This document shows, in pieces, positions 1 to 6,780 of a DNA stretch of 11,884 nt. A program made the translations under genes and the position numbers. The notes beneath the pieces were generated by a model. That model searched no databases. It saw only the letters and a program-made list of their open reading frames with translations, and was not told the DNA's origin. Each line of letters opens with the position of its first letter. Within the stretch, counting starts at the first letter, position 1. This DNA comes from RYN-428 sp035695715 (lineage in GTDB: Bacteria; Planctomycetota; Phycisphaerae; Tepidisphaerales; Tepidisphaeraceae): contig DASRRM010000038.1 in assembly GCA_035695715.1 (NCBI GenBank), positions 1-11,884 on the forward strand, written 5' to 3'.

Positions 1-1566
1 CAGCCCGACGGTGCTGGCGGTAACACCGGTGACCGTCAGCCCGGTTGGCGCAACCGGCGGCGCGTAAGCCGGGGGCGTGACGTTGACGCTGCTGCTCGGC
101 GTTGAGGTTCCCGTCGCGTTGGATCCGACGATGCGATAGTAATATTTCTGTCCGCTGGTCAATCCTGAATCGGTGAAGCTGTTAAGCAACGGCGGCACGG
201 TCGCCACCGTCGTGAAAGTTACGCCGTCGGTCGAGCGCTGAATGAGCTGGCTGTTGGCGGTGCTCATCGGGGCGGTCCAGGCGAGATTCACGGTGGTGGA
301 AGAGGCGGCAACCGCTGTCAGGCCGGTGGCGGCGGCGGGAACGGGGATGTTGGCGATGTTGATGAGAGCCGTGGCCCAGGGCGTAAAGGTGACAGTTCCA
401 CCCGCCGCGCCGCTGGGGCTCACGCCGTGCCCGCTGTTGCCATTGGCCCAGACAGCCTGTCCGGAGCCTTTGCCGTCGCCGCTGGGACCTGTCGAGCTGC
501 CCCACCAATCGCCGACGGCAATCAACGCCCCATCGTATTCGTTGGCGATGGTCAGCACTCCGATTCCGTCATTCGAGTAGATGTTGTTGTTGTTGACGAC
601 AAAGCCCGAGCTGTCGCCGGATACGCCGGAACTATCGGCGGCGACGCCGGGACCGGAGTTGCCATAGATCGAGTTATATTGAATGTTGACAACGTTGGCG
701 TTGCCTTCAAATCGCACCGGCCCGCTCGATCCATCATTAAAACCGGTGACGGTGTTTCCCATGAACGTCAAATTGGTGACGTTTGTCGCCAAAATCGCCT
801 TGCTCTCCTGTGAAAGATAGTTGTTGGTGATGGTGATATTGAACTGCTTGCCAGCCGTCAGCGCCTGCAGGGCGATAATCCCTTCGTCCTCGTCGCCGCC
901 GCTGAAATTGCTGTTGGCGATGTGGTTGGCGTCAATCAGCACATTGGTGAGATAGCCGCCGGATACGGTGCCGTCGGTGTAAATTCCCCGGCTCCCGTTC
1001 TCCTGCTTGGTCTGCCAGTTGTTGTTGGCCTCGAAGTTATTCTGAATGAGGTTGTGCTGGATGATGCACGCATCGGTGTTGCTGTCGTTGGAAAGGTAGA
1101 TGCCGGTGACGTTGCTCTGGATGATGTTATTGAGGACGTGCGTGCCCTGGATGCTGGGCGCCATCAGCACGCCTGCCCCCTGAGCCGCGCCGATGTCGGC
1201 GTCATCCCCTTCGATGGTGAAGCCGTCGATCGTGCAGTCATTGGCGGTGACGTAGAAGACGGTCTGCGTCGCGTACACGATGCTTTCAGAGCCGCGTTTG
1301 TTGCGCGCGTCGACGCCCGCCTCCGCGCCGCGAATCGTCAACGTCTTGTTCACGTCAACGGTTTCATCGTAAGTCCCGGCATCGACATTGATCGTCGCCC
1401 CACTCGGCGCCGCATTCACGGCGGCTTGAATCGTGGAATAAACCGTGGTGCTGCCAACAATGTGCGCAGCCATCATCACCCGTCCCTCCATCGCCTCGAT
1501 AGCCGACCGGCAGGCGGATTGAAGGCGAACCTTTGCGGATCGTGAACTCACATTTGCATTTCTCAC
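1..1566 (-). CDS. Large exported beta-helix / FN3 protein with LEPR-like motif (C-terminus beyond window)
   Basis: The frame is open from 1566 to base 1 (522 codons, no stop), so the C-terminus is missing. Residues 24-34 read IEAMEGRVMMA, a degenerate form of the planctomycetal LEPR-XLL export motif; no hydrophobic signal-peptide core precedes it. Residues about 35-370 form a right-handed parallel beta-helix: it opens with VYSTIQAAVNAAPSGATI, continues with Asn-rich rungs such as NITITNNYL, and closes with WWGSSTGPSG. An FN3 domain follows at about 408-500 (GLTAVAASSTTVNLAW to YYYRIVGSNATGTS), and a second FN3 starts at about 505. I see no catalytic residues that would name an enzyme, so adhesion, glycan binding or lyase activity all remain possible. 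GTG at 1566 is chosen because GGAG lies 7 bases upstream. An in-frame ATG at 1626 would translate through a palindromic repeat and lacks a ribosome site. It is a paralogue of the gene ending at 1952. Confidence 0.85.
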   Translation of the reverse strand, partial: MRNANVSSRSAKVRLQSACRSAIEAMEGRVMMAAHIVGSTTVYSTIQAAVNAAPSGATINVDAGTYDETVDVNKTLTIRGAEAGVDARNKRGSESIVYATQTVFYVTANDCTIDGFTIEGDDADIGAAQGAGVLMAPSIQGTHVLNNIIQSNVTGIYLSNDSNTDACIIQHNLIQNNFEANNNWQTKQENGSRGIYTDGTVSGGYLTNVLIDANHIANSNFSGGDEDEGIIALQALTAGKQFNITITNNYLSQESKAILATNVTNLTFMGNTVTGFNDGSSGPVRFEGNANVVNIQYNSIYGNSGPGVAADSSGVSGDSSGFVVNNNNIYSNDGIGVLTIANEYDGALIAVGDWWGSSTGPSGDGKGSGQAVWANGNSGHGVSPSGAAGGTVTFTPWATALINIANIPVPAAATGLTAVAASSTTVNLAWTAPMSTANSQLIQRSTDGVTFTTVATVPPLLNSFTDSGLTSGQKYYYRIVGSNATGTSTPSSSVNVTPPAYAPPVAPTGLTVTGVTASTVGL

Positions 1567-1573
1567 GTTACAG

Positions 1574-1577
1574 CTCC
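1574..1577 (-). promoter_or_regulatory. Ribosome binding site selecting the GTG start at 1566
   Basis: On the minus strand this reads GGAG, 7 bases before GTG at 1566. No comparable site precedes the in-frame ATG at 1626, so this decides the start and leaves the palindrome at 1596-1614 in the untranslated leader. Confidence 0.6.
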
Positions 1578-1595
1578 AGATAAGATTTCCCGTAT

Positions 1596-1614
1596 CACGG
1601 GCGTCTCGCCCGTG
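1596..1614. repeat. Palindromic repeat, family A (copy A1)
   Basis: CACGGGCG-TCT-CGCCCGTG is a perfect 8-bp inverted repeat with a 3-base loop. It has the same design as 1900-1918 and, interrupted, 1819-1848, and lies in the leader of the downstream beta-helix gene. It would form a hairpin in RNA from either strand. No T-run follows it, so it is not a classical terminator. Confidence 0.75.
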
Positions 1615-1674
1615 TTTCCTCTTCATTTCAAGGCTAAATGACCCTGCACGATTCGGTGCTTCGAGTCTTCGTGG

Positions 1675-1691
1675 GGTCCGCACCGCGGACC
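1675..1691. repeat. Palindrome, family D
   Basis: GGTCCGC-ACC-GCGGACC is a perfect 7-bp inverted repeat with a 3-base loop. It has the same stem-loop geometry as family A but an unrelated sequence, suggesting a separate dispersed palindrome family. Only one copy is in the window. Confidence 0.55.
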
Positions 1692-1733
1692 GTTTCTCGC
1701 GACGCGAATCACGATGGTCTGCAGCGCCGTCGC

Positions 1734-1789
1734 GCGTACTCGCCCACCGCGCCCGCCCGTAAAATGGTGGGCGAGTACGCCCACCCTAC
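1734..1789. repeat. Compound palindrome, family B (copy B1)
   Basis: The arms GCGTACTCGCCCACC (1734-1748) and GGTGGGCGAGTACGC (1766-1780) are exact reverse complements, 15 bp, with a 17-base spacer. The right arm runs on into its own hairpin, GGTGGGCG-AGTA-CGCCCACC (1766-1785), then CTAC. The sequence from about 1768 to 1789 recurs at 8316-8337 in copy B2, so this is a dispersed family and not a chance palindrome. Confidence 0.8.
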
Positions 1790-1818
1790 GCTGAACCGCG
1801 CCATCACATCGGTCGTGA

Positions 1819-1848
1819 CACGGGCGTCCCGCCGGCGTCCCGCCCGTG
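1819..1848. repeat. Palindromic repeat, family A, with internal 11-bp duplication (copy A2)
   Basis: The outer arms CACGGGCG (1819-1826) and CGCCCGTG (1841-1848) match copy A1, but the centre is longer because GGCGTCCCGCC occurs twice in tandem (1823-1833 and 1834-1844). Removing one copy restores the 19-bp family A unit. Confidence 0.7.
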
Positions 1849-1899
1849 CCTGCGACGCAACAAGTCAATCAACGCACCCTTCTCTGAACGTGCCTCAGG

Positions 1900-1918
1900 C
1901 ATGGGCGGGACGCCCATG
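1900..1918. repeat. Palindromic repeat, family A (copy A3)
   Basis: CATGGGCG-GGA-CGCCCATG is a perfect 8-bp inverted repeat with a 3-base loop. It differs from A1 by a compensated C-to-T / G-to-A pair in the stem, which suggests the hairpin rather than the sequence is retained. It begins 34 bases past the stop codon of the gene ending at 1952 and could protect or end that transcript, though no U-tract follows. Confidence 0.7.
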
Positions 1919-1951
1919 TCACGATGAAAGCGCTTTCGCCACGACCGGCGA

Positions 1952-4900
1952 TCAACCCGTCACTGCCACATCGCTGAACAGCGATACATTCAAGCTCGCA
2001 GTTGTCCCCGAATCGGCGGCCAGACCCACGTCCACGCCGGCGTTCATTTTCACGTTGGCTGAGCCGATCTTTTTCCAGTGTTTGCCGTCGACCGAGTCGT
2101 AGGCGGTGAAGGTGTTGCCCTTTCGCACCAGCTTTTCCCACTGCGGAACGATAGCGGATTTGGCATTCGAGGCGGCTGCCTTGCCGCCGGTCGTGGCGCG
2201 ATGAACGAATTTCACGCCCTTGTTTGTGATGATCAGGCCGACTTCCTTCGCTCCAGCGCCGGTGCCTTCGCGAATCAGAACGCCGGCTTCGTCGGTTCCG
2301 CTTTGGGCGGTATCCAGGTGGGCGACGATGGTTCCGTTGCCGGCAAGCGTCTGGTAGACGTAATCGAGCGCATCGGCATTTGTGCCGATGCCCGCACCCG
2401 CACCACTGACGCTAAACACACCCGCCGTTTCCGACGCCCCGCCAAGCTGGCCGACGTTTCCAATCGAGATGTTCGACCACGATGTGGGAATTGCCGGGGC
2501 GGCGGTGTCGACAATTTGTAACGCCGAGATCGTGCTCGCGGGGCGAACGCCTTCAACAACGCCAGCCGTCCCCGCAGTGCCCGCGCCGGCAGCAACAAGC
2601 TTTGCCCCGGCCCAGTCGGCGTGGTCGTAGTCGATGCTGTTGGTCACGCCATTGGTCGCCAAAAGCGTCAGTGTTTGCACGCCGGTGACGTTGACATTGA
2701 TGCTGACGATCTGGCTGTTGTTCGTCAGCACGCCGCTGTCGAAAAGCACCTTGCCGTCGCCGATGACCTGGAAATCGACCGAGCCGAGGCCCTTGCCGTT
2801 TTCTTCATCATCGACGCCGACGTCGGAAATAAAGTTGGTGTAATTTCCCGCCAGGTTGTAGACGATGTTCGATACGGCGTGCGCGCCGATGCCGCTGGCA
2901 TAGGTCACGCCGCGAAGCGTGATGACATTTCCCGATATGCTCGAATTAAGTTGCACGGTGCCATAACCGGCGGTCGCGCTCACCCACGGAAGCGTGCTGA
3001 GATTCGTCACCACCGCTGACGCGGTCAGCGTGGTGGCGCTGGCGGAATTGGAGGCGGCGGAATTCGCCGAGCCGTTGGTCGCCAACACCTGATAGACATA
3101 ACTGATCCCGGCGGCGGCGGTGGTGTCGAAGTATGTCGTGACGCCGGCCGCGGTGGTTGCGATCTGCGTGAAGCTGCCCGACCCGGCAATCTCGCGGTCG
3201 ATGATAAAACCGCTGGCCGCTGGGGCGTTGTTGGTCCAGGTGAGATTGACCTGCGTGGGGGAAGAATCGACGGCCACGAGATTTGAAGGAGCCGCCGGGG
3301 GCTGGGCGGCCGACGACAGAAGCCGTGCCCCGGCCCAGTCGGCGTGGTCGAAGTCGATGCTCCCGGCCACGCCATTGGTCGCCACCAATGTCATCGTCTG
3401 CACGCCGGTGACATTCACGTTGATGCTGACGGTGGCGCTGGTACTGGTCAAAATACCGCTGTCATAGAGCACTTTCCCATCGCCGATCACCTGGAAATCG
3501 ACCGCCCCGCCGTTGGCTTTTTCTTCGCCGTCAATCCCGATGTCGGAGATGAAATTGGTATATCCGCCGGCCAGATTATAGACGATATTCGACACGGCAT
3601 GCGTGCCGATACCCGAGGCATAGGTGACGCCATTCAGCGTCAGCGGATTTCCCGAGACGCTCAGGTTTTTCGTCGCCGATCCCCAACCTGTCGTCGCGCT
3701 CACCCAGTTGAGCGAGCTGAGATTCGTGCTGATTGCGCCGGCGGCGGGCGTGGTGGCCGAGGCGGTTGCGCTGGCGGCGGAGTTTCCGCCGGCCGATGTC
3801 GCAATCACGCGATAGGTGTAGCTCGTGCTGCCGGCGACGGAGGTGTCGCTGAACGTGGTCACGCCCTTGGCGGTCGTACCGACCTGCGCGAAGCTGGTCG
3901 ACGTGCCGACGGCCCGCTGGATGATGAAGCCGGTCTCCAAAGCCGGTGAAGTATCCGTCCAACTCACGTTCACCTGCGCAGATGAAGTGGCGACGGCTGT
4001 CAGGCCCGTCGGCGCGCTGGAGATGCCGGGCGTGGCAACAGTGGCCACGCCGGAATTGGCGGAATTGCCAACCGAACTCGTCGCGTAAACGCGATAGGTG
4101 TAGGTCGTTCCGGCGGCGGCGGTGGTGTCGCTGTAAGTGGTCGACGCCGCGCCGACGGTGGCTACCTGCGAAAAGTTCACTCCGTCGATGCTGCGCTGAA
4201 TCACGAAGCCGCCCTGGCTTGTAGAGCTTTCCTGCCAGGAGAGATTGACGGTTGTTGCACTGGCGGCAACCGCCGACAGGTTGGTCGGCGCGGCCGGCGG
4301 CGCGGTAACGCTTACCGGCACCAGTTCCAGCCAGTTGAAGTTGGCGACATAGCCGCCGCTGCCCAGCGAATCCAGCGCCAGCCGCAAAACATGCGTGCCG
4401 GCGGAGATGTTGATTCCGCTGACGGTGACGGTCTGCCAGGTTTGCGTGCCGCCGGTGTTGGGGGCGGTCAGCGTGCCGGTGACGTTCGTTCCGTCGATAT
4501 TGATGTGATATTTGCCGCCGGTGGTCTGTGCGCTGGCGATGCGGATTTGCAGGTTGTAGGTTCCGCCCGCGGCGGCGTTGAAGGTGTAATCGAGCCATTC
4601 GCCGGCCACGGTGTAGCCGACATTGTATCCGCCGCCGGTGTCTGTAGTGGCCTGTATTCCCACCTTCTCGGCGGTGCGATATTGTCCCCCGGCGTTGCTG
4701 GTGGCAGTCGTGTAATAGCCATTTCCGTTGCCACCCTGGTTGAAATCCTCGGCTTGAATCGGCGCGCCGGTGTTGGCCGCCACGCCCCAGTATGGCGTGT
4801 CGAGCGTACCGATCGGCGTGGCGCTGTAAGGCGTCAGCGCCAGCTCATTGCCGGCCACCGCGCCCCAGCCGTCGTTTGCGCCGCCTTCGTAGGTGCCATT

Positions 4901-6130
4901 GCCCCAGGCCATGTCGCCGCCGCCCCCGCCCTGCCCGCCGGGACCGGTGGCCGAGCCCCAATAGTTATTGCTGGCGTCGAAAGTGCCGTTATATGCGCCT
5001 TCGGTTACGCCAAGCGAATATTTATTCCCATAGGCGGTGTTGTTGTTATAGAAATTGTTGTCTTCGACGACAAAGCCCGAATCGGGCGCGGGATAACCCT
5101 TGGAGTCAACCGTGACGGCCACGCCGGTGTTATCATAGACCGTGTTGTATTTGATGGTGACGTTGGTGTCGCCGCCCTCGAAGCGGAACACGCCGCTCCA
5201 TTGGTCCATGTTGTGGGTCATCACGTTGTATTCGAGTGTGACGTTATTGCAGTTGTAGAGCAGCAGCTTGCCAACGCCGTCGATCGAGTTGTTGGTGATG
5301 GTGATATTCTGCTGCGCCCCGGCCTTGAGCGCTTCCAGCGCGATGCACCCCTCATACCAAGATCCGCCGCTGGTCAGCTTGTTGACGATGAAGGCGTTGG
5401 AATCGATGACGACGTTAGTAAGCAAGCCGCCGGACACGCCGCCGTCGCTGTAAATTCCCCGGCTGCCGTTGTTTCCCGCGCCGGTGTTGTTCAGGAACAC
5501 ATCGTGTTGAATGAGAACCGGGTCAGCGGTGCTGTTATTGGAAAGAAGCAGGCCGGTGAAATTATTCTGGATGATGTCGTTGACGATGTGGGTGCCATGA
5601 ATGCTCGGCCCCATGACGATACCGCCGCCATAGTTATATTGCGCGGTGGAACCCTGAACGGTGAACCCGTCGATGGTGACATCGTTGGCGGTAACGTAGA
5701 AGGAGGATGAAACCCCGCTGCTGCCGGTCGCGCCGGTGATGACCGATTCATTGCCCGCCGCCGCCGCGGCCCGGCGGGTATTCGTGCGTGCATCCACGCC
5801 CGCCTGCGCGCCGTCAATGGTCAGCGATTTATAAACCGTCACTTCCTCGGCATAGCTCCCGGCATCCACGGTAATCGTCGCCCCCGCCGGTGCCGCGTCC
5901 ACGGCCGCCTGGATGGTCGAATAAACCGTGCTGCTGCCCAGAATATGGGCGGCGAGCATCTGCCGCGCCTCGAGCAGCTCCACCTCCCGACCGCACGCCG
6001 CGGCTATACGTGCCCCCCCTCGCCGTGCGCTAGTCGAACGATCCTGCCGTGCGCCCATTGAACGCCCCAGCAACCTGGAAGTCGCTATTGTAGGATTCTC
6101 GATCTTATATTTACCGGACCGCCGAAACAT
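1952..6130 (-). CDS. Giant exported multidomain protein: LEPR-like motif, beta-helix, CBM6, three FN3, two NPCBM, ConA-like domain
   Basis: 1392 residues. ELLEARQMLAA at 51-61 is a LEPR-XLL-type motif; the Arg-rich leader before it has no clear hydrophobic signal core. Approximate domain order: right-handed parallel beta-helix 62-450 (VYSTIQAAVDAAPAGATI, closing NYWGSATGPGG); CBM6 455-604 (IQAEDF, then GYTVAGEWLDYTF); FN3 609-698 and 703-795; NPCBM 799-941 (YASGIGTHAVSNIVYNL, IDFDHADWAGARL); FN3 944-1037; NPCBM 1040-1181; and from about 1207 a concanavalin-A-like, DUF1349-type domain (WSNISIGNVGQ, DALDYVYQTLAGNGTIVA, EKLVRKGNTFTAYDSVDG). The family picture is a polysaccharide-binding cell-surface or secreted protein; no active site identifies an enzyme. 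ATG at 6130 is preferred because AAAGGAG lies 6 bases upstream; a longer form from 6187 lacks such a site. The second FN3-NPCBM pair is an internal tandem duplication. A paralogue lies downstream at 1566. Confidence 0.93.
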   Translation of the reverse strand: MFRRSGKYKIENPTIATSRLLGRSMGARQDRSTSARRGGARIAAACGREVELLEARQMLAAHILGSSTVYSTIQAAVDAAPAGATITVDAGSYAEEVTVYKSLTIDGAQAGVDARTNTRRAAAAAGNESVITGATGSSGVSSSFYVTANDVTIDGFTVQGSTAQYNYGGGIVMGPSIHGTHIVNDIIQNNFTGLLLSNNSTADPVLIQHDVFLNNTGAGNNGSRGIYSDGGVSGGLLTNVVIDSNAFIVNKLTSGGSWYEGCIALEALKAGAQQNITITNNSIDGVGKLLLYNCNNVTLEYNVMTHNMDQWSGVFRFEGGDTNVTIKYNTVYDNTGVAVTVDSKGYPAPDSGFVVEDNNFYNNNTAYGNKYSLGVTEGAYNGTFDASNNYWGSATGPGGQGGGGGDMAWGNGTYEGGANDGWGAVAGNELALTPYSATPIGTLDTPYWGVAANTGAPIQAEDFNQGGNGNGYYTTATSNAGGQYRTAEKVGIQATTDTGGGYNVGYTVAGEWLDYTFNAAAGGTYNLQIRIASAQTTGGKYHINIDGTNVTGTLTAPNTGGTQTWQTVTVSGINISAGTHVLRLALDSLGSGGYVANFNWLELVPVSVTAPPAAPTNLSAVAASATTVNLSWQESSTSQGGFVIQRSIDGVNFSQVATVGAASTTYSDTTAAAGTTYTYRVYATSSVGNSANSGVATVATPGISSAPTGLTAVATSSAQVNVSWTDTSPALETGFIIQRAVGTSTSFAQVGTTAKGVTTFSDTSVAGSTSYTYRVIATSAGGNSAASATASATTPAAGAISTNLSSLNWVSATTGWGSATKNLSVSGNPLTLNGVTYASGIGTHAVSNIVYNLAGGYTNFISDIGIDGEEKANGGAVDFQVIGDGKVLYDSGILTSTSATVSINVNVTGVQTMTLVATNGVAGSIDFDHADWAGARLLSSAAQPPAAPSNLVAVDSSPTQVNLTWTNNAPAASGFIIDREIAGSGSFTQIATTAAGVTTYFDTTAAAGISYVYQVLATNGSANSAASNSASATTLTASAVVTNLSTLPWVSATAGYGTVQLNSSISGNVITLRGVTYASGIGAHAVSNIVYNLAGNYTNFISDVGVDDEENGKGLGSVDFQVIGDGKVLFDSGVLTNNSQIVSINVNVTGVQTLTLLATNGVTNSIDYDHADWAGAKLVAAGAGTAGTAGVVEGVRPASTISALQIVDTAAPAIPTSWSNISIGNVGQLGGASETAGVFSVSGAGAGIGTNADALDYVYQTLAGNGTIVAHLDTAQSGTDEAGVLIREGTGAGAKEVGLIITNKGVKFVHRATTGGKAAASNAKSAIVPQWEKLVRKGNTFTAYDSVDGKHWKKIGSANVKMNAGVDVGLAADSGTTASLNVSLFSDVAVTG
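2604..4049 (-). repeat. Internal tandem duplication of an FN3-NPCBM unit, period about 723 bp
   Basis: The stretch starting GCCCCGGCCCAGTCGGCGTG occurs at 2604 and again at 3327, 723 bases (241 codons) apart, and resemblance continues through the following NPCBM and FN3 coding sequence. The protein thus carries two copies of an FN3 followed by an NPCBM. The copies have drifted but keep the signature residues (YASGIG-HAVSNIVYNLAG, DFQVIGDGKVL-DSG, DHADWAGA). The outer edges are approximate. Confidence 0.8.
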
Positions 6131-6136
6131 CCATGA

Positions 6137-6143
6137 CTCCTTT
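6137..6143 (-). promoter_or_regulatory. Ribosome binding site selecting ATG at 6130
   Basis: On the minus strand this reads AAAGGAG, with 6 bases between GGAG and the ATG at 6130. It is the best site in the area and argues against the in-frame upstream ATG at 6187, which would add 19 residues. Confidence 0.7.
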
Positions 6144-6144
6144 G

Positions 6145-6178
6145 GCGGCGAATTGTGAAAAAAGGCCGGCCTTGCCGC
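6145..6178 (-). promoter_or_regulatory. Possible leader hairpin with U-tract before the large surface-protein gene
   Basis: On the minus strand, AAGGCCGGCCTT (a 12-bp palindrome, 6162-6173) runs into a six-T stretch. It is flanked by GCGGC (6174-6178) and GCCGC (6145-6149), which can also pair. It sits 15-48 bases upstream of the ATG at 6130, next to the ribosome site. It resembles a small attenuator or terminator, but the palindrome has almost no loop, so a stable hairpin is uncertain. Confidence 0.25.
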
Positions 6179-6493
6179 GTGACCCACGCAGCCGGCTGGC
6201 TCATCTCACATTGCCATCCATCGTTATGTTCGATCCACCAATTCCATACCCCCGACCCTCGAAAGCTACAATCGATTTCAAGCCCGGACAAAGCCTTTGC
6301 AGCGTCCGATGCAGTTGGTATGGAGTGCGGGCCGGAAGATGGGGAGAATGAGACGCTGGTGCGATCTGGATCGATTTAAACGGCCGGATGGAAAAGTGCG
6401 GCACCGTGCCATCGAGACATGCAGGCGCGAAAACGGGATCTTCGCGAGCTGATTTATCGGGCGGTGCTTACAGTAGTCTGATAGAATCTCGAG

Positions 6494-6693
6494 CTACCGG
6501 TACAGCGCCAGAATCTTTTCGGGCACGATTGGCAATGGATCGCCTTCATTGATCGCGAACCAAACTTCCTCCCGAATCCAATAACGGCACAGGAATTCCT
6601 CAAAACTCTCAGCGCCGTGTCCGCCGGCTTGCGAATGCCCACCCGCCCGCAACCAATCATATTGAGCACGGTATGTTCTATGCGGCCGCGCAT
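6494..6693 (-). pseudogene. Remnant of a short unidentified protein gene, apparently frameshifted
   Basis: Reading leftward from 6655 to the TAG at 6496-6494, the minus strand encodes 53 residues that look like a genuine soluble protein end: WLRAGGHSQAGGHGAESFEE, then FLCRYWIREEVWFAINEGDP, finishing KILALYR. That frame has no ATG or GTG. A plausible start, ATG at 6693 (MRGRIEHTVLNM), lies in a neighbouring frame, and one missing base near 6655-6658 would join the two into about 66 residues. I cannot name a family. The region lies in the leader of the ExbB-type gene and on the opposite strand. It may be a decayed gene, a rearranged fragment, or a functional short gene using TTG near 6652. Confidence 0.4.
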
Positions 6694-6767
6694 TTCCCAG
6701 AATTCGTGTCGTTATTCGGTGGCGATTTGACCGTGGCGAATTCCGCTGGTGACGGGGTTTGTCTTGC

Positions 6768-6772
6768 GAGGG
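6768..6772 (+). promoter_or_regulatory. Ribosome binding site selecting ATG at 6781
   Basis: GAGGG ends 8 bases before ATG 6781. This favours the start MWDLIARSIK over an upstream in-frame ATG at 6673, which would add 36 residues unlike the family and overlap the minus-strand remnant. Confidence 0.6.
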
Positions 6773-6780
6773 TTAAATGC

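Larger units (their letters stand above)
6131..6493. other. Divergent intergenic region without a convincing gene
   Basis: This stretch holds the 5' leader of the large minus-strand gene, including its ribosome site and a small hairpin (6145-6178). Short open frames cross it on both strands, but none combines a ribosome site with plausible protein composition. I found no promoter good enough to call. One weak minus-strand pair, TTGTAG and TATGGA 17 bases apart, matches the consensus poorly. Confidence 0.5.

Noticed and set aside
62..1500. Pectate-lyase activity for the beta-helix proteins
   Set aside because: The fold matches, but I see no recognisable catalytic or calcium-binding pattern, so no enzyme name is given.
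1638..2102. Plus-strand open frame of 154 codons
   Set aside because: It runs through the palindrome cluster and antisense to the end of the surface-protein gene. Peptides such as VGEYAHPTL come from the repeat itself; there is no domain and no ribosome site.
4391..5710. Long plus-strand frame of 439 codons opposite the beta-helix and CBM6 region
   Set aside because: It is antisense to a well-supported multidomain protein, and its Val/Asp/Gly-rich composition is the expected shadow of that gene in GC-rich DNA.
6660..6780. Sigma-70 promoter for the motor operon
   Set aside because: TTGAGC at 6662 and TTGACC at 6727 resemble -35 boxes, but neither has a -10 at proper spacing.
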